A model generated the notes under the pieces. It was not told where the DNA came from, made no database searches, and saw only the letters and a program-made list of their open reading frames with translations. Below are positions 1 to 10,390 of a stretch of DNA of 64,000 bases, in pieces. The position numbers and the translations under genes were made by a program. Source of the stretch: Karalla daura (Eukaryota > Chordata > Actinopteri > Chaetodontiformes > Leiognathidae); assembly GCA_029224185.1 (NCBI GenBank), contig CM055188.1, positions 13,910,997 through 13,974,996 on the forward strand, written 5' to 3'. Every line of letters starts with the position of its first letter. Position 1 is the stretch's first letter.

Positions 1-65
1 TTTCCTGTTTATCAGCATGCACATACTTAATGTACAACCCCATTTGACTACTGTTTGTGTCATTT

Positions 66-589
66 GATCCGGGTTCGGGAGAGTGCCTCACACAACTGGA
101 GGAGTACCCCAGGATCTTGTTCACGGATGTGGGAAAAATAGAACGGGAGATAGACAGATGGAATGAAATGACATCCACAGTAATGCAGCTTTTACACCGG
201 TCTGTATTAGCAGAGAAAGAGTGAGAAGCCTTCTGTCTAAGATTTCTCTGTAGGGCTGCTGGGGTTGGCCTAAGCAATAGGGTGAAGAGCACAGACATCC
301 AGAAGGAGTTCAAAGTCGAGCCACTGCTCCTTTGTAGAGGAGTCAACTGAGGTAGTTTGAGCATTTGGCCAGGATGTATGGTGAACATCTCCCTGAGGAG
401 GTGTTCCAGGCATGTCCATCTGGGAGAAGACCCAGAGGCAGAACCAGGACACGCTTGAGAGATTATATCTCTCGGCTGCTTTGGGAACACCTTGGTAGCC
501 TCCCTGAGGAGTCTGTGGAAGAAGCCTGGGAGAGTAATGTCTGTGCTTTCCTGCTGAAAGTGATTTCCTTACAATCTGAACCCAGATAA
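66..589 (+). mobile_element. LINE (non-LTR retrotransposon) 3'-end relic
   Basis: This is a decayed 3' portion of a non-LTR retrotransposon open frame. Codons 365-589 read GRRPRGRTRTRLRDYISRLL followed by a WEHLG motif, which resembles the C-terminal tail that follows the reverse transcriptase in common fish LINEs (recalled consensus GRRPRGRPRTRWRDYI). Upstream, 66-230 matches the preceding stretch (an EEYPRILFT-like reading). A middle part is deleted near 230-240 and the frame breaks several times, so no protein is made. The element is 5'-truncated, as LINE copies usually are. LINE identity is fairly secure; the clade is not assigned. Confidence 0.8.
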
Positions 590-3500
590 GCATATTGTTT
601 ATATTTAAGCTAGCACTAATTGATGATAACCATGGATGTATCATTAGAGGCAGTAAACCTAAACGAATCATTAATTGAAAGGTCTCTAAGAAAGTCCTAC
701 ATCAATGTAATGCAACTGATGCAATGGATTTTATTCGCATTTGCATTTTGTTCATGTCATGGCTTAGTGTTTTCTGTTTTATTTTTCTATGTTTCTGCAG
801 TTACCTTCCTTTCAGATTCCCTGTAATTTTCCATTTGCACACTTTTATTATGTTCCCCCCTCTTCTCAGAAGTTGTGCCTCAATATAGAGTCTACATCGT
901 TCAGAGGATGCATTTGTGCATTTAAAAGCCAGCGTTGCAGCAAGGCCTGTTCTCATTTGCAAGCTCACCCAAATGCTGCCTTCCTTTGTGACCATCCCTC
1001 GCCTATTCAAGGAGGACAAACTGCACCTATTCTTCAGAGCCTATTGTATCCCAAGATTTTTTGCAGGCCAGTTTCTAACTGATAATAAAGTTGCATGGCA
1101 ACCACAAGTGGAGAGCATGGGAAATTTCATTTTCAAATGTGGACACTTGATCTTTATTCTGATTTGAAAAATAAATGCTAGATGTGTTAAATTTCACTGA
1201 AACTTCAACATATCTGTTGAAACATTTTATGTAAAATCCCATAAACTGATATTACTCACTATATATCATATGAAATAATACAATGATATAATCATCTTAG
1301 AATAACAATGGAATTGTTATTATTACACATTTAGCCTTTTCCTGACATATGGCTAGCCTTGGCAATGTAATCAGGGTAAGCTCTGAAAATGAGACTGTCC
1401 TACTTACCAATGGCTCATGAGGCCTTTGGAGGAGCCCGTGAAACTGTTGCCTATATAGACTGTGTTGGCTGCATTCTCCAAAGGATGCAGACCCTGAATT
1501 TGTGCACAGTTAGTGTCTCTGCAGCAATCAAGTCCTCTCCTCCTGTGTCTCCCAGCTGCCCTTGTGATTTGATGTGTGTGCTTTATGTGGTCAGCATCAG
1601 TGAAGCAGCTGTGCTCTATTCTTTTTGCTCCTCGTCTGGGTGTTTTGATAATTTGCAGCAGCAGTGGCTTTATTTCTTCAGTCTCAAGTCACTGTTGCTG
1701 TTTCCAGACTCTCCTGTGTAAATATGTGCCCGACTGAGGCTTCAGTATTTATTAGCGAATGGTGGTATATTTACAAAAGCAGCTCTGTGTTCCTGAAAGC
1801 AAGAGATCGAAAAAGTATCATTAAGTCAGTCATGATCCATTGATTCTGAGATGCAATGACATTCACGTGAGTCCTCGTCCTCCCTAACGTGCGTCTCTCA
1901 GAGACTGGCTGGACCTCAAGTTTATACAAACCATTCACACCTGATTTATCCAACAAAGACTATCTGAGTCTAGGTATGCTGTCTTCCAAATTACCAAATC
2001 AGGTCTAAGAAAATCATCCACGGAGCTCAGTGTTTGTTATCAATCCTGTGTCTCAGTCGATTGGTTCATGCATAGAATTAGATGATTGATTGACTGATTA
2101 GATGATTAGATGAATCAGATGAAGATTGTTTTCTTGTTTCCTCCTTCAACCATTTCGCAGAGTCTCTTCTCACATTTCAGACTAGGTCCTGGTGCAGATC
2201 AGACATACTTGCAGAGAAGAAGAAGTGACATCAGCAGAGCAGAAAATGTCTGAAAGAAAAGCACGAAGGAAAAAAATCTCAGTTAGTTAATGGAGCTCTG
2301 CAGAGATAGAAAGGATAAAATCTGCGCTCTTAGTCACAAAAGCACCACATTCACCATCACTGTCAATTAATACAAACAAATAATTAGAACACCATGTGAC
2401 CAGTTCTTTATTTAGACATTCATGACGTTAAACAGATTCATAATCACGCTACGACTAATAGAGAGCAGATTTTGCGATTACAGTAATGGCACCGACAATA
2501 TTTAGTTTCTGTGAAGGCATGATTGTCCATTTGAATTAAAAATCACTCAACCAACATTTATTACATTTTGAGGACTTACCAAGTAGAAGTCTGAAGAAAG
2601 TTAATGTCTGCAGCAGATCTGAATAAAAGAAATGGTCCATCTCTTGCTTAAAGACATCAGCAGGTCCAGAATTTACAATGGTTTTTAATTTTGTAAATCA
2701 ATTATAGTTTTCTAGATTGCCAGAGCAAATAGACCCACCTCCAAACTGAAGTTTGTCATTCAGTTCAGGTCAAATATGTTGAAAGTGCCTCCACAGATGT
2801 AATTTCCTTATGGAGCTGAATTGAACCAAACACTTGAACATACAGAGAACAGCACCAGTTCATGGTGTTGAGGACTTACTGTGCACTAGGCCATCTGTAT
2901 CACCTCACTCGGTATTATTTGTTGAAGGGTGCTCATTGTTTGTTTCACCGTGTGTGTTTCTTTATGTTTTTAGAGCTTCAAGCTCAAACACTGTCAAATT
3001 CGGCTGCAAGACACAGCTCTGCTGCTTTCTGCTTGGACAAGCCTTTTAAAAAGTCTTCTTTTCACGTGGCTCTCAGTCGTTTGTAGCTTGTTAGTGGAGT
3101 CAGAGAGATGTTTCCCAGAGGTAATGATTTTTCTACAACAGAGGAAGGATTTGCGGGATCATCTCACCAATGAAAGGAGCCAACAAAAGCAGCGGGATGA
3201 TCTCTTCATGTTGCGGTATTAAAGTCTCACCTGTCTGCCTTCATTCTTTTCCCATCTCTTTCTTCTCACCATTTCATCCCCTGTGCCCTTGACATGTTTA
3301 TTTACCATTATTCTCTGCCTTATATTAACCTGACAATGTAAACAATACGGGAGCAGCTTTTTGCCCGCCTGTGTTGTCCTGACACTTCATTTCATCAAAC
3401 TTGCTTTCTCTGTTATTGGTGGTAGGATTTTTCTACATATCTGTCTTCCTGTTAGATTCCAACCTACCCGAAGTCACCCATTACTTGAATAAAACTGTCT

Positions 3501-3650
3501 TTTACACTTTTGTAACGAAACACAAGCTGTTGCCCCAGATTAAAGGTTAAAGAAACAAGATAAAAATCACAGATTGGTTAAATGCAGGAATGAGAGTTTT
3601 TTTAGTTGTATTACATATTTGCAATAAAAACCAAAAAGCTATTTGTGGAT
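590..3650. other. No gene recognised; AT-rich unique sequence
   Basis: I see no recognisable exon, RNA gene or transposon here. Open frames reach only 110 codons (1389-1721) and none resembles a known family. A short stretch rich in GATT/GATGA words lies at about 2080-2135. Confidence 0.6.
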
Positions 3651-3735
3651 GCACAAACTCCACAAAGAAACATCCCCACCCAGGATCAAGTCTGGGACCT
3701 TGTGAGGTGACACTGCTATCCAGTTACTGGAAGTG
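3651..3735 (-). repeat. tRNA-SINE-like dispersed fish repeat, fragment
   Basis: Read on the minus strand, this fragment follows the layout of a very common teleost repeat: an A-box-like GCGCAGTGG region, a GCCTCA word, a B-box-like region ending in AATCC, then a segment reading roughly GGCCTTTCTGTGTGGAGTTTGC. Here it is about 85 bp and diverged. Related plus-strand copies lie near 11.84, 37.95, 46.3 and 63.56 kb. The tRNA-derived origin is inferred from the box-like words. Confidence 0.6.
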
Positions 3736-4257
3736 CCTCAGTTTTGTTTTTATCTTTACAAATAAAAGTCATCACAGTGACTTCATTCCCCTGAGGTGAC
3801 TTCAAATTGTGAGAAAAAAAAACAGGTAAACAACTTAGAAAGATCAATGTAGCAAAGTCAGTGGACATTGGTTTTCTATGTAGCCCCTCAGTGGTTTGTA
3901 TATGAAAACCATAATGTTGTAGAGGTTGAAAAAATATTGTCAATTTTGTCAAAAAAAGAATATCAGTAGGTTGCTTAGTGCTACAGCTTGAGTAAAAAAA
4001 ATTGTAAACAGCTATACTGTATATATAATTTATAATATAATGACTTATTTCAACTCTTTTTCAATTTGAGTTTTTAGAATTTGTTTATTACAGCTCGTGT
4101 AAAATACTGTGCACTGAACTCATGGTTTACGTAAATTGACTTATTTGAGCTATGTCCTGAGAAACAATCTTTGGCAGCATATAGTAAAATATTCAGAATG
4201 CATAAGAAAATGTTTTTATTTTGATAGCTTTTGAAATAAATCATGTTTGTGTGTGTG
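3736..4257. other. No gene recognised; AT-rich sequence ending in a short TG run
   Basis: The stretch is very AT-rich and has no recognisable element. It ends in a short TG run (about 4247-4258) that forms the left side of the insertion target of the fold-back element. Confidence 0.6.
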
Positions 4258-4264
4258 TACAGAT
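4258..4264. repeat. Left target-site duplication (TACAGAT)
   Basis: TACAGAT directly precedes the left terminus CAACCCGTTCTC and is repeated exactly at 6225-6231 after the right terminus. It fixes the element ends to the base and implies a 7-bp staggered cut. Confidence 0.9.
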
Positions 4265-4440
4265 CAACCCGTTCTCATCCCAACGCGTCAAATACCGACT
4301 ATTTGTCACGCCCCTAAGCGTTACATATGGACGCCGAGGGTACCCTTCCGCGTCTGTTTATTGACGCTCCGGGTTTTCCATTCACTCTCATGCAAACCCC
4401 AACTCGGCAGGACGGGACGCTGAGAGCAGAGGCTCCAGCC
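4265..4440 (+). repeat. Left outer terminal inverted repeat (176 bp)
   Basis: It pairs with 6049-6224. The four differences are one base in the GCCGAGGGTACC region and a three-base cluster (CGGCAGGACGGG here, CGGCTGTCCGGG on the right). Its inner part, from about 4310, is itself a diverged version of the 133-bp unit (unit 0): it shares the CCCCTAA start, the CGCGTC centre, the CATTCACTCTCATGCA-like word and the unit's last 40 or so bases. Confidence 0.92.
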
Positions 4441-5504
4441 AAAGCCCCTAAACGTCAAATAGAACCGCGGAGGGTAGAAATCCGCGTCCGGATTTGACGC
4501 TGCGAGTTCTGCATTGACTCTCATGCAGACCCCGGCTCGGCAGGACGGGACGCTGAGAGCAGAGGCTCCAGCCAAAGCCCCTAAACGTCAAATAGAACCG
4601 CGGAGAGTAGAAATCCGCGTCCGGATTTGACGCTGCAAGTTCTGCATTGACTCTCATGCAGACCCCGGCTCGGCTGTCCGGGACGCTGAGAGCAGAGGCT
4701 CCAGCCAAAGCCCCTAAACGTCAAATAGAACCGCGGAGGGTAGAAATCCGCGTCCGGATTTGACGCTGCGAGTTCTGCATTGACTCTCATGCAGACCCCG
4801 GCTCGGCAGGACGGGACGCTGAGAGCAGAGGCTCCAGCCAAAGCCCCTAAACGTCAAATAGAACCGCGGAGGGTAGAAATCCGCGTCCGGATTTGACGCT
4901 GCGAGTTCTGCATTGACTCTCATGCAGACCCCGGCTCGGCAGGACGGGACGCTGAGAGCAGAGGCTCCAGCCAAAGCCCCTAAACGTCAAATAGAACCGC
5001 GGAGAGTAGAAATCCGCGTCCGGATTTGACGCTGCAAGTTCTGCATTGACTCTCATGCAGACCCCGGCTCGGCTGTCCGGGACGCTGAGAGCAGAGGCTC
5101 CAGCCAAAGCCCCTAAACGTCAAATAGAACCGCGGAGGGTAGAAATCCGCGTCCGGATTTGACGCTGCGAGTTCTGCATTGACTCTCATGCAGACCCCGG
5201 CTCGGCAGGACGGGACGCTGAGAGCAGAGGCTCCAGCCAAAGCCCCTAAACGTCAAATAGAACCGCGGAGGGTAGAAATCCGCGTCCGGATTTGACGCTG
5301 CGAGTTCTGCATTGACTCTCATGCAGACCCCGGCTCGGCAGGACGGGACGCTGAGAGCAGAGGCTCCAGCCAAAGCCCCTAAACGTCAAATAGAACCGCG
5401 GAGGGTAGAAATCCGCGTCCGGATTTGACGCTGCGAGTTCTGCATTGACTCTCATGCAGACCCCGGCTCGGCAGGACGGGACGCTGAGAGCAGAGGCTCC
5501 AGCC
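4441..5504 (+). repeat. Tandem array, 8 x 133-bp unit, left arm
   Basis: Units start at 4441, 4574, 4707, 4840, 4973, 5106, 5239 and 5372, spaced exactly 133 bp with no indel. Two types are distinguished by three linked sites: type A has GAGGGTAG, CTGCGAG and CGGCAGGACGG; type B has GAGAGTAG, CTGCAAG and CGGCTGTCCGG. The order is A B A A B A A A. Each unit carries about 11 CpGs. The overlapping 86-codon minus-strand frames are products of this repetition: 133 is not a multiple of 3, so the frame rotates each unit and no long protein is possible. Confidence 0.95.
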
Positions 5505-5620
5505 GTCCATTCATTCCCATAATAACCCGGTCACGCGAAGCATGACGCCGCTTACTACTGTCTCATTGAAGAACCGAGTATCCTCTGCCCGGAAGTGTTT
5601 TTCTCACTATTTTCTCACTA
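5505..5620 (+). repeat. Left inner arm, perfect inverted partner of 5800-5915
   Basis: By direct reading all 116 bases are the exact reverse complement of 5800-5915. Perfect identity here, against 4 of 176 changed in the outer termini, suggests recent origin or correction between arms. Confidence 0.92.
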
Positions 5621-5799
5621 CGCGAGGGGGGCGGGTCCTAAGTAAATGTAAACAGTCTGTTGAAATCCAATTGATCCACTGTTATCATTGTTGTTTTAGT
5701 ATAAATTCACATTATTTACGTAGATATTTAGCCAGGTATCTCACATTTTGGCCTTGTTTAACGTGTCAGTGGATATATTCTCGGGACAAAATGTACAAA
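5621..5799. other. Unique core (loop) of the fold-back element
   Basis: This 179-bp stretch separates the inverted arms. It is AT-richer than the arms apart from a CGCGAGGGGGGCGGG word at its left end. No open frame or transposase motif is visible. It would form the loop if the element folded as single strand. Confidence 0.85.
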
Positions 5800-5915
5800 T
5801 AGTGAGAAAATAGTGAGAAAAACACTTCCGGGCAGAGGATACTCGGTTCTTCAATGAGACAGTAGTAAGCGGCGTCATGCTTCGCGTGACCGGGTTATTA
5901 TGGGAATGAATGGAC
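5800..5915 (-). repeat. Right inner arm of the fold-back element
   Basis: It is the exact reverse complement of 5505-5620 and joins directly to the single right-arm 133-bp unit. Confidence 0.92.
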
Positions 5916-6048
5916 GGCTGGAGCCTCTGCTCGCAGCGTCCCGGACAGCCGAGCCGGGGTCTGCATGAGAGTCAATGCAGAACTCGCAGCGTCAAATCCG
6001 GACGCGGATTTCTACCCTCCGCGGTTCTATTTGACGTTTAGGGGCTTT
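5916..6048 (-). repeat. Single 133-bp unit, right arm
   Basis: This is one inverted copy of the unit that occurs eight times in the left arm. It is a mosaic: type A at the GAGGGTAG and CTGCGAG sites but type B at the CGGCTGTCCGG site, plus a private change (GCTCGCAGCG for GCTCTCAGCG). Confidence 0.92.
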
Positions 6049-6224
6049 GGCTGGAGCCTCTGCTCTCAGCGTCCCGGACAGCCGAGTTGGGGTTTGCATG
6101 AGAGTGAATGGAAAACCCGGAGCGTCAATAAACAGACGCGGAAGGGTACCTTCGGCGTCCATATGTAACGCTTAGGGGCGTGACAAATAGTCGGTATTTG
6201 ACGCGTTGGGATGAGAACGGGTTG
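6049..6224 (-). repeat. Right outer terminal inverted repeat (176 bp)
   Basis: Inverted partner of 4265-4440, ending GAACGGGTTG directly before the right target duplication. Confidence 0.92.
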
Positions 6225-6231
6225 TACAGAT
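6225..6231. repeat. Right target-site duplication (TACAGAT)
   Basis: Exact copy of 4258-4264. Confidence 0.9.
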
Positions 6232-7670
6232 ACAATGAGCAAGACCCACCTTCATCTCACCTCGGTCTTGCTGTTGTTCTGTCCCTCTTCTGTCCCTCTT
6301 TTCATCCCTCTGCCTGTGAGGTAGGACCTCAGCTCAGTTTTGGTCTCATCAGTCGTCCGTCCTGCTGTGTAGCCTCCTTCTGTTTGCCTCCACTTCAATG
6401 GCTTTCTGCATATACAAAGATAAATTTCGTGCTGCTCATCACACAAACACTTCATACGTGCAAGATGTTTTGTGTACACATGACTTACAGTGTTAGATTA
6501 AAGAAATATTAGAGACTGATTGACTGTTTGATTGCTGCTTCTTTGTCTTTATCTAAATTCAAGATTATTAAGAGAATTTATCATTTGCATTATTCAATAT
6601 ATGAACAGCAACACCAGCTTCATGGTAAAATAAAATAATACCCAATGTAGTCATGATGCTTTTTTTTTACAACAAATTACGGTTTAATCAATATTAAAGC
6701 AGCAAATTTATATGGCTAAGTGAGACATTGGGAGCACATTTGCTCTATTTTCATCCTTTTCTCTTTCAGTCATTTTATTCATATTCCATCCTCTTTCCTG
6801 TGTTTCTGCCTGTTTCTCCTGCAGCAGCTTCTCTGCTGCAGCCAGTTAGCCGTGACAGAGATGATGACCCACGTTTTGACAGCAGCCAATGTAAAATCAT
6901 TTCTCAAACACTCAAATTTGCATCTTCGTGACTCTGAAGGTTCCTGCTTCTCCGTCCCTCGCTTCCTGTCCTGCCGGAGGGGTGAGGGCAGCTATCTGCA
7001 GACACCTCGTTAGATGCCTATCCTTTACCCTGCTTCCAAAACCTACAATACAGGCACACATTCCCAGTTGGAGAAGTCATTGCAATTCATTGAGGCCTGA
7101 AATTAATTTCATATGTCTTTACAAGGGAACCCAGCAGGGCATGGAGGAGGGGAGAGGAGCTGGAAAAACTAGAGGCCAAGAACTCACTGATGTGCATGCA
7201 CGAATAAGCCTGCATATTCATGACCGTGATGATAATGCTGCATTGCATTGCCTGTAGAAACAATATCATATCAGAACAACAGGAAAATAAACATGGCAGA
7301 CTTAAAGTTTGCAAACTCGAGACAATTAGCTGCACTGACGCAGTGCAGTAACATCAAGAGTCCTATCAGGACTGTCGTGCTGCCCCACGGCTTGAAGTCA
7401 CATGGGGGACCTTCTGATGAGGTCACCTCCTGCTCTCCTGTGTCCTATTTCCTGAAACTGAAAGGCAAGAATACTCCAAATGCCTTCAAAAAAATGTTGC
7501 TAAAAATATCCAGGAATAACGGTGGAAGGAAAAGATTTTGAGGATTCAGATTCAATATCTAGATTTTACCATGAGAGTGTACATCTGGCACACGTGAACA
7601 AAGCTACATGTCAGGCTGGAGCAGCTTCACCCACACACGCTGGAGCCTCCACCTTCAGAATCCATGGAAA
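6232..7670. other. No gene recognised
   Basis: I see no exon, RNA gene or transposon. Open frames reach 110 codons (6180-6512 begins inside the transposon end) without recognisable content. Confidence 0.55.
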
Positions 7671-7678
7671 CACAAACC

Positions 7679-7960
7679 CTCTGCCTGCTGGTGACAGATG
7701 AGCTTCCCAAAGAGAGATGAGACAGTTGAGAAATCAGGAGACTGAAATACAAAAGTATCTCTTTCAATATGTAGGAAGAAAATGACATGATTTAAGACAT
7801 TATAATAATCCCTGCTGTTTATAGTATGGATTCCAGTCTTTCTATGCAAACAGACCCTGACCAGATTACATTCTCGGTCTAATGTCAGTCTAACATCGTC
7901 AAGCTTTTTCCCCTCAGTGTCAGGCATCTGGATTGTGCTAGTAGCCAGGAAAGAGCTCTG
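7679..7960 (+). repeat. Low-copy local repeat, copy a
   Basis: The first 65 bases (CTGCCTGCTGGTGACAGATG onward, to AAATCAGGAGAC) align with 12643-12707 at roughly 80% by eye. A later word (CAGATTACATTCTCGGTCTA, 7862-7881) has a weaker counterpart near 12837-12856. The nature of the repeat is unknown; it matches no transposon I recognise. Confidence 0.55.
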
Positions 7961-10137
7961 CATCTGAAGGAGTTTAGCCCTAAAGGTTAAAACTTTAAAA
8001 GATTGAACATTTTGTTGTTTTGTGATTGAAGAAACAAAATGTGCATTACAAGTTACAAGTGCATCTAAAGCAAATGATCAACACACACAAGTTGTCTTAA
8101 GTATGCAACTTTAGCTTTATAATGTATGTTTTGTAATATATTATTATGTAATGTTTTGTAATATATTTAACTTAAAATGACAATAACTAACATCAACGTT
8201 TGTGTCAGTGAAAGGCAAAAATTCTGCAAACCAAATTATTCAGGGATAAGACTGAATGGATGCTCAGACTTAAATTCGATGCAGGATTAAAGACAAGAGC
8301 TCACATCTGTGTCACATAAACAAAGCTGTATAGAACAACCTCCCCACACATGCCTCAACCTCCACAGCAAAGCCACACAACACTCCAGCTGCCTGCTGAC
8401 ACACACTGATATGCTGCATCCTGGTTGGGCTTTGAACTGTGATTCATCGAAGGGGAAAAGATATAGAACAAAAAACATTATCAAGCATCACCAGCCAGGA
8501 CCGGTCAGGAAGGTATACAGTGAAAGAACATAATGAGATGAATTTAACATTCATTTTTTCTATATAAAGATATTGTGTTCTCTTTCAATGCAGATAGTCT
8601 GTGATCCCAGGGAAATCCTCCTATTATTAAAGTCACTGTACAGTCAAAACACAACATCTGTTTCTCTGTCTGGAAAAATGAAACGTTGTGGTAAGTGAAC
8701 ATAAAGTGAAACTAATTGGATATGAGTTTGTTTTTTTCCACCTTAGACTGAGATGGTCTTTGCTGCTTATGTTGTTTTTCAGTCATATTCAGCACCTCCA
8801 TGTTCATCTGGTACTGTGGAGCCTCGACAAGAAGAAGCTTTCAGGTTTGATCTTGTCGCATCTTGAGATTTTTTTTTTTTTAATCTGGGAATCTACGTGC
8901 CACCAACTGGTTTCTCTGTGATTTGTCTTGATTTCCTTAATCACATAAACTTGTGAGACTAAATTTTATTTTTGAAACACTGAACCGAGTAGATAAATAA
9001 TTCAGTTGTAGAGAAACTGTAAAAACACCACAGAGAGGATTACGAAGTGAGAAGAGCACTTACATGCTGATCGATGAAGATGGAAGTGTAAGACACAGTG
9101 GAAATAGCAGTTACCAGTTAACGCTTGGGCTACTTTAACTGCAAAACTACCGCATGAAACGTTGAAAATATATCTCATTTCAACTTTTAAACAGGAATTG
9201 GTGGTGGCACTTACTGTATGTACTGATCAAACGAGATCTATTTGAAATAGAATAAACTTTTATTAGTCCTCTGGTGGTAAATGTTCGTATTAGGTGACAT
9301 GAAATGTGTAGGATGCAAGCATTAACATCTACTTCCAGGAACAACTTGTTCCGGTCTGAAAGCTGCTCCTACAATTCAGATGTCACACGTGGATGTATTA
9401 CATTAATGTAACTATCTGATTTATCTGAAAAATAGATCTCACTGTGCATCATAATAATGATTATGCTTTATGAGATCATTGCAAATCTATACTGCTTCAG
9501 CTAAATCTCTGCTCGAGGGTCATAGGGTTTATATCATTAACCTGATTGCATCAAACTGCAAACATGCTATGAGCTTGTCTGTGTGTGTGTGTGTGGGTAT
9601 TTGTGTATATGATTATTCAGACATGCACACATACATTTCATTATTTATTTACTTATCACACATTATTTAAATCTAACTGTAAGTACTATTATTTTTTCCA
9701 ACCACACTGTAGTTTATGTGTTTATGTAGTGGTGCTGTGTGGTTACTACTCTATCAATTTTTGCTTTAACATAGCCAAGTAGACTTTCACTGGCAACTGA
9801 ACTCCTCCACTGTCCGAACAGCTGAACGGAGCGGAGCGGCCCCGGCGTCCACCTGCAGTTGGGAATCAGATTATAATGGTTTTTAAATGACCTACTTTTG
9901 AGAGTGTGTGCTTCAAGCTGCCAAGAGCTGGCACAGAGTCATTTGAACAACTTAAATTCTTGACTCCTCAGCAGCAGACCTTCTTCCTTGTATTAAATGT
10001 CATGATCGGTGTGATAATCAATGAGCGGCTTTGGCTGAGGAAGACCTGCAAATGACATGCTCAGTGTCAAGGGTAGCAAGACCTGAAAATCATGTTTTCT
10101 GGTGGACAAAGTCTTTGGGTACTTTTGGTGAGACCTC
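7961..10137. other. No gene recognised; AT-rich
   Basis: Mostly AT-rich unique sequence with a short TG run at about 9580-9595. A small GC/CpG-rich patch at about 9822-9852 (CGGAGCGGAGCGGCCCCGGC) is the only compositional break, and nothing around it reads as a promoter or exon. Confidence 0.5.
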
Positions 10138-10140
10138 AGG

Positions 10141-10352
10141 TCAGCATTTTAAATCCCTGCTCGTCAGAATTAAAGCTTCAGAAGCTGAGTAAGTGTGCTC
10201 TCTGCTCTGAAGGGCAGGGATGAAAAAAACAACAAGCAGAAGACAAACAAACTGCTTTCACAGTATTGATTCTGGTCTCTCTCGAGTGGAGAGTAAAAGT
10301 GGAGACCTGATAACATTTGAATGGCTCATCATCACATTTTGTCCAAATACTG
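10141..10352 (+). repeat. Low-copy local repeat, copy c
   Basis: 10141-10215 aligns with 11361-11436 at about 84% by eye, sharing AAATCCCTGCTC, TTAAAGC and TGAAGGGCA. 10310-10352 aligns with 12840-12880 (shared ATCATCACATTTTGTCCAA). The middle (CAGAAGACAAACAAACTG) also resembles copy b. Because it overlaps both the b-type and d-type modules, it shows that the copies belong to one family. Confidence 0.65.
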
Positions 10353-10390
10353 TGATCTGACACAACATGATCTTGGGTAAAAGTTGTCAA

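Larger units (their letters stand above)
4265..6224. mobile_element. 1,960-bp non-autonomous fold-back DNA transposon with internal tandem arrays
   Basis: The termini are inverted repeats: 4265-4440 and 6049-6224 are each 176 bp and differ at 4 positions by my alignment. Inside them lie inverted arrays of a 133-bp unit (eight copies at 4441-5504, one at 5916-6048), then 116-bp inner arms (5505-5620 and 5800-5915) that match at every base, then a 179-bp core (5621-5799). The arm lengths are 1,356 and 425 bp, and the difference is exactly seven units (931 bp). Seven-bp duplications flank it. No transposase frame is present, so it would need an enzyme supplied in trans. The CpG-rich body stands out against its AT-rich surroundings. 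The terminus CAACCCGTTCTC and a 7-bp duplication do not let me name a superfamily; P-like and Dada-like groups are possibilities from duplication length only. Confidence 0.93.

Noticed and set aside
1389..1721. 110-codon frame as a host gene
   Set aside because: No recognisable domain, no splice or poly-A context, and length expected by chance in 64 kb.
4247..4258. TG run as part of the fold-back element
   Set aside because: It lies outside the 7-bp duplication and is absent at the right end, so it is target-site sequence.
4321..5455. A ladder of near-identical 69-86-codon minus-strand frames (MAGASALSV...) resembling a tandem small-protein family
   Set aside because: They are the same 133-bp unit read in rotating frames. 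133 is not divisible by 3, each frame runs over the unit boundary and stops, and the sequence is a transposon arm. The mirror copy also opens on the plus strand at 5965-6168.
4441..5504. CRISPR-like regular repeat array
   Set aside because: Units are contiguous 133-mers with no unique spacers, in a vertebrate genome, inside inverted repeats.
9822..9852. Small CpG-rich patch as a promoter or CpG island
   Set aside because: Only about 30 bp, with no exon, TATA-like context or 5' splice site downstream that I can support.
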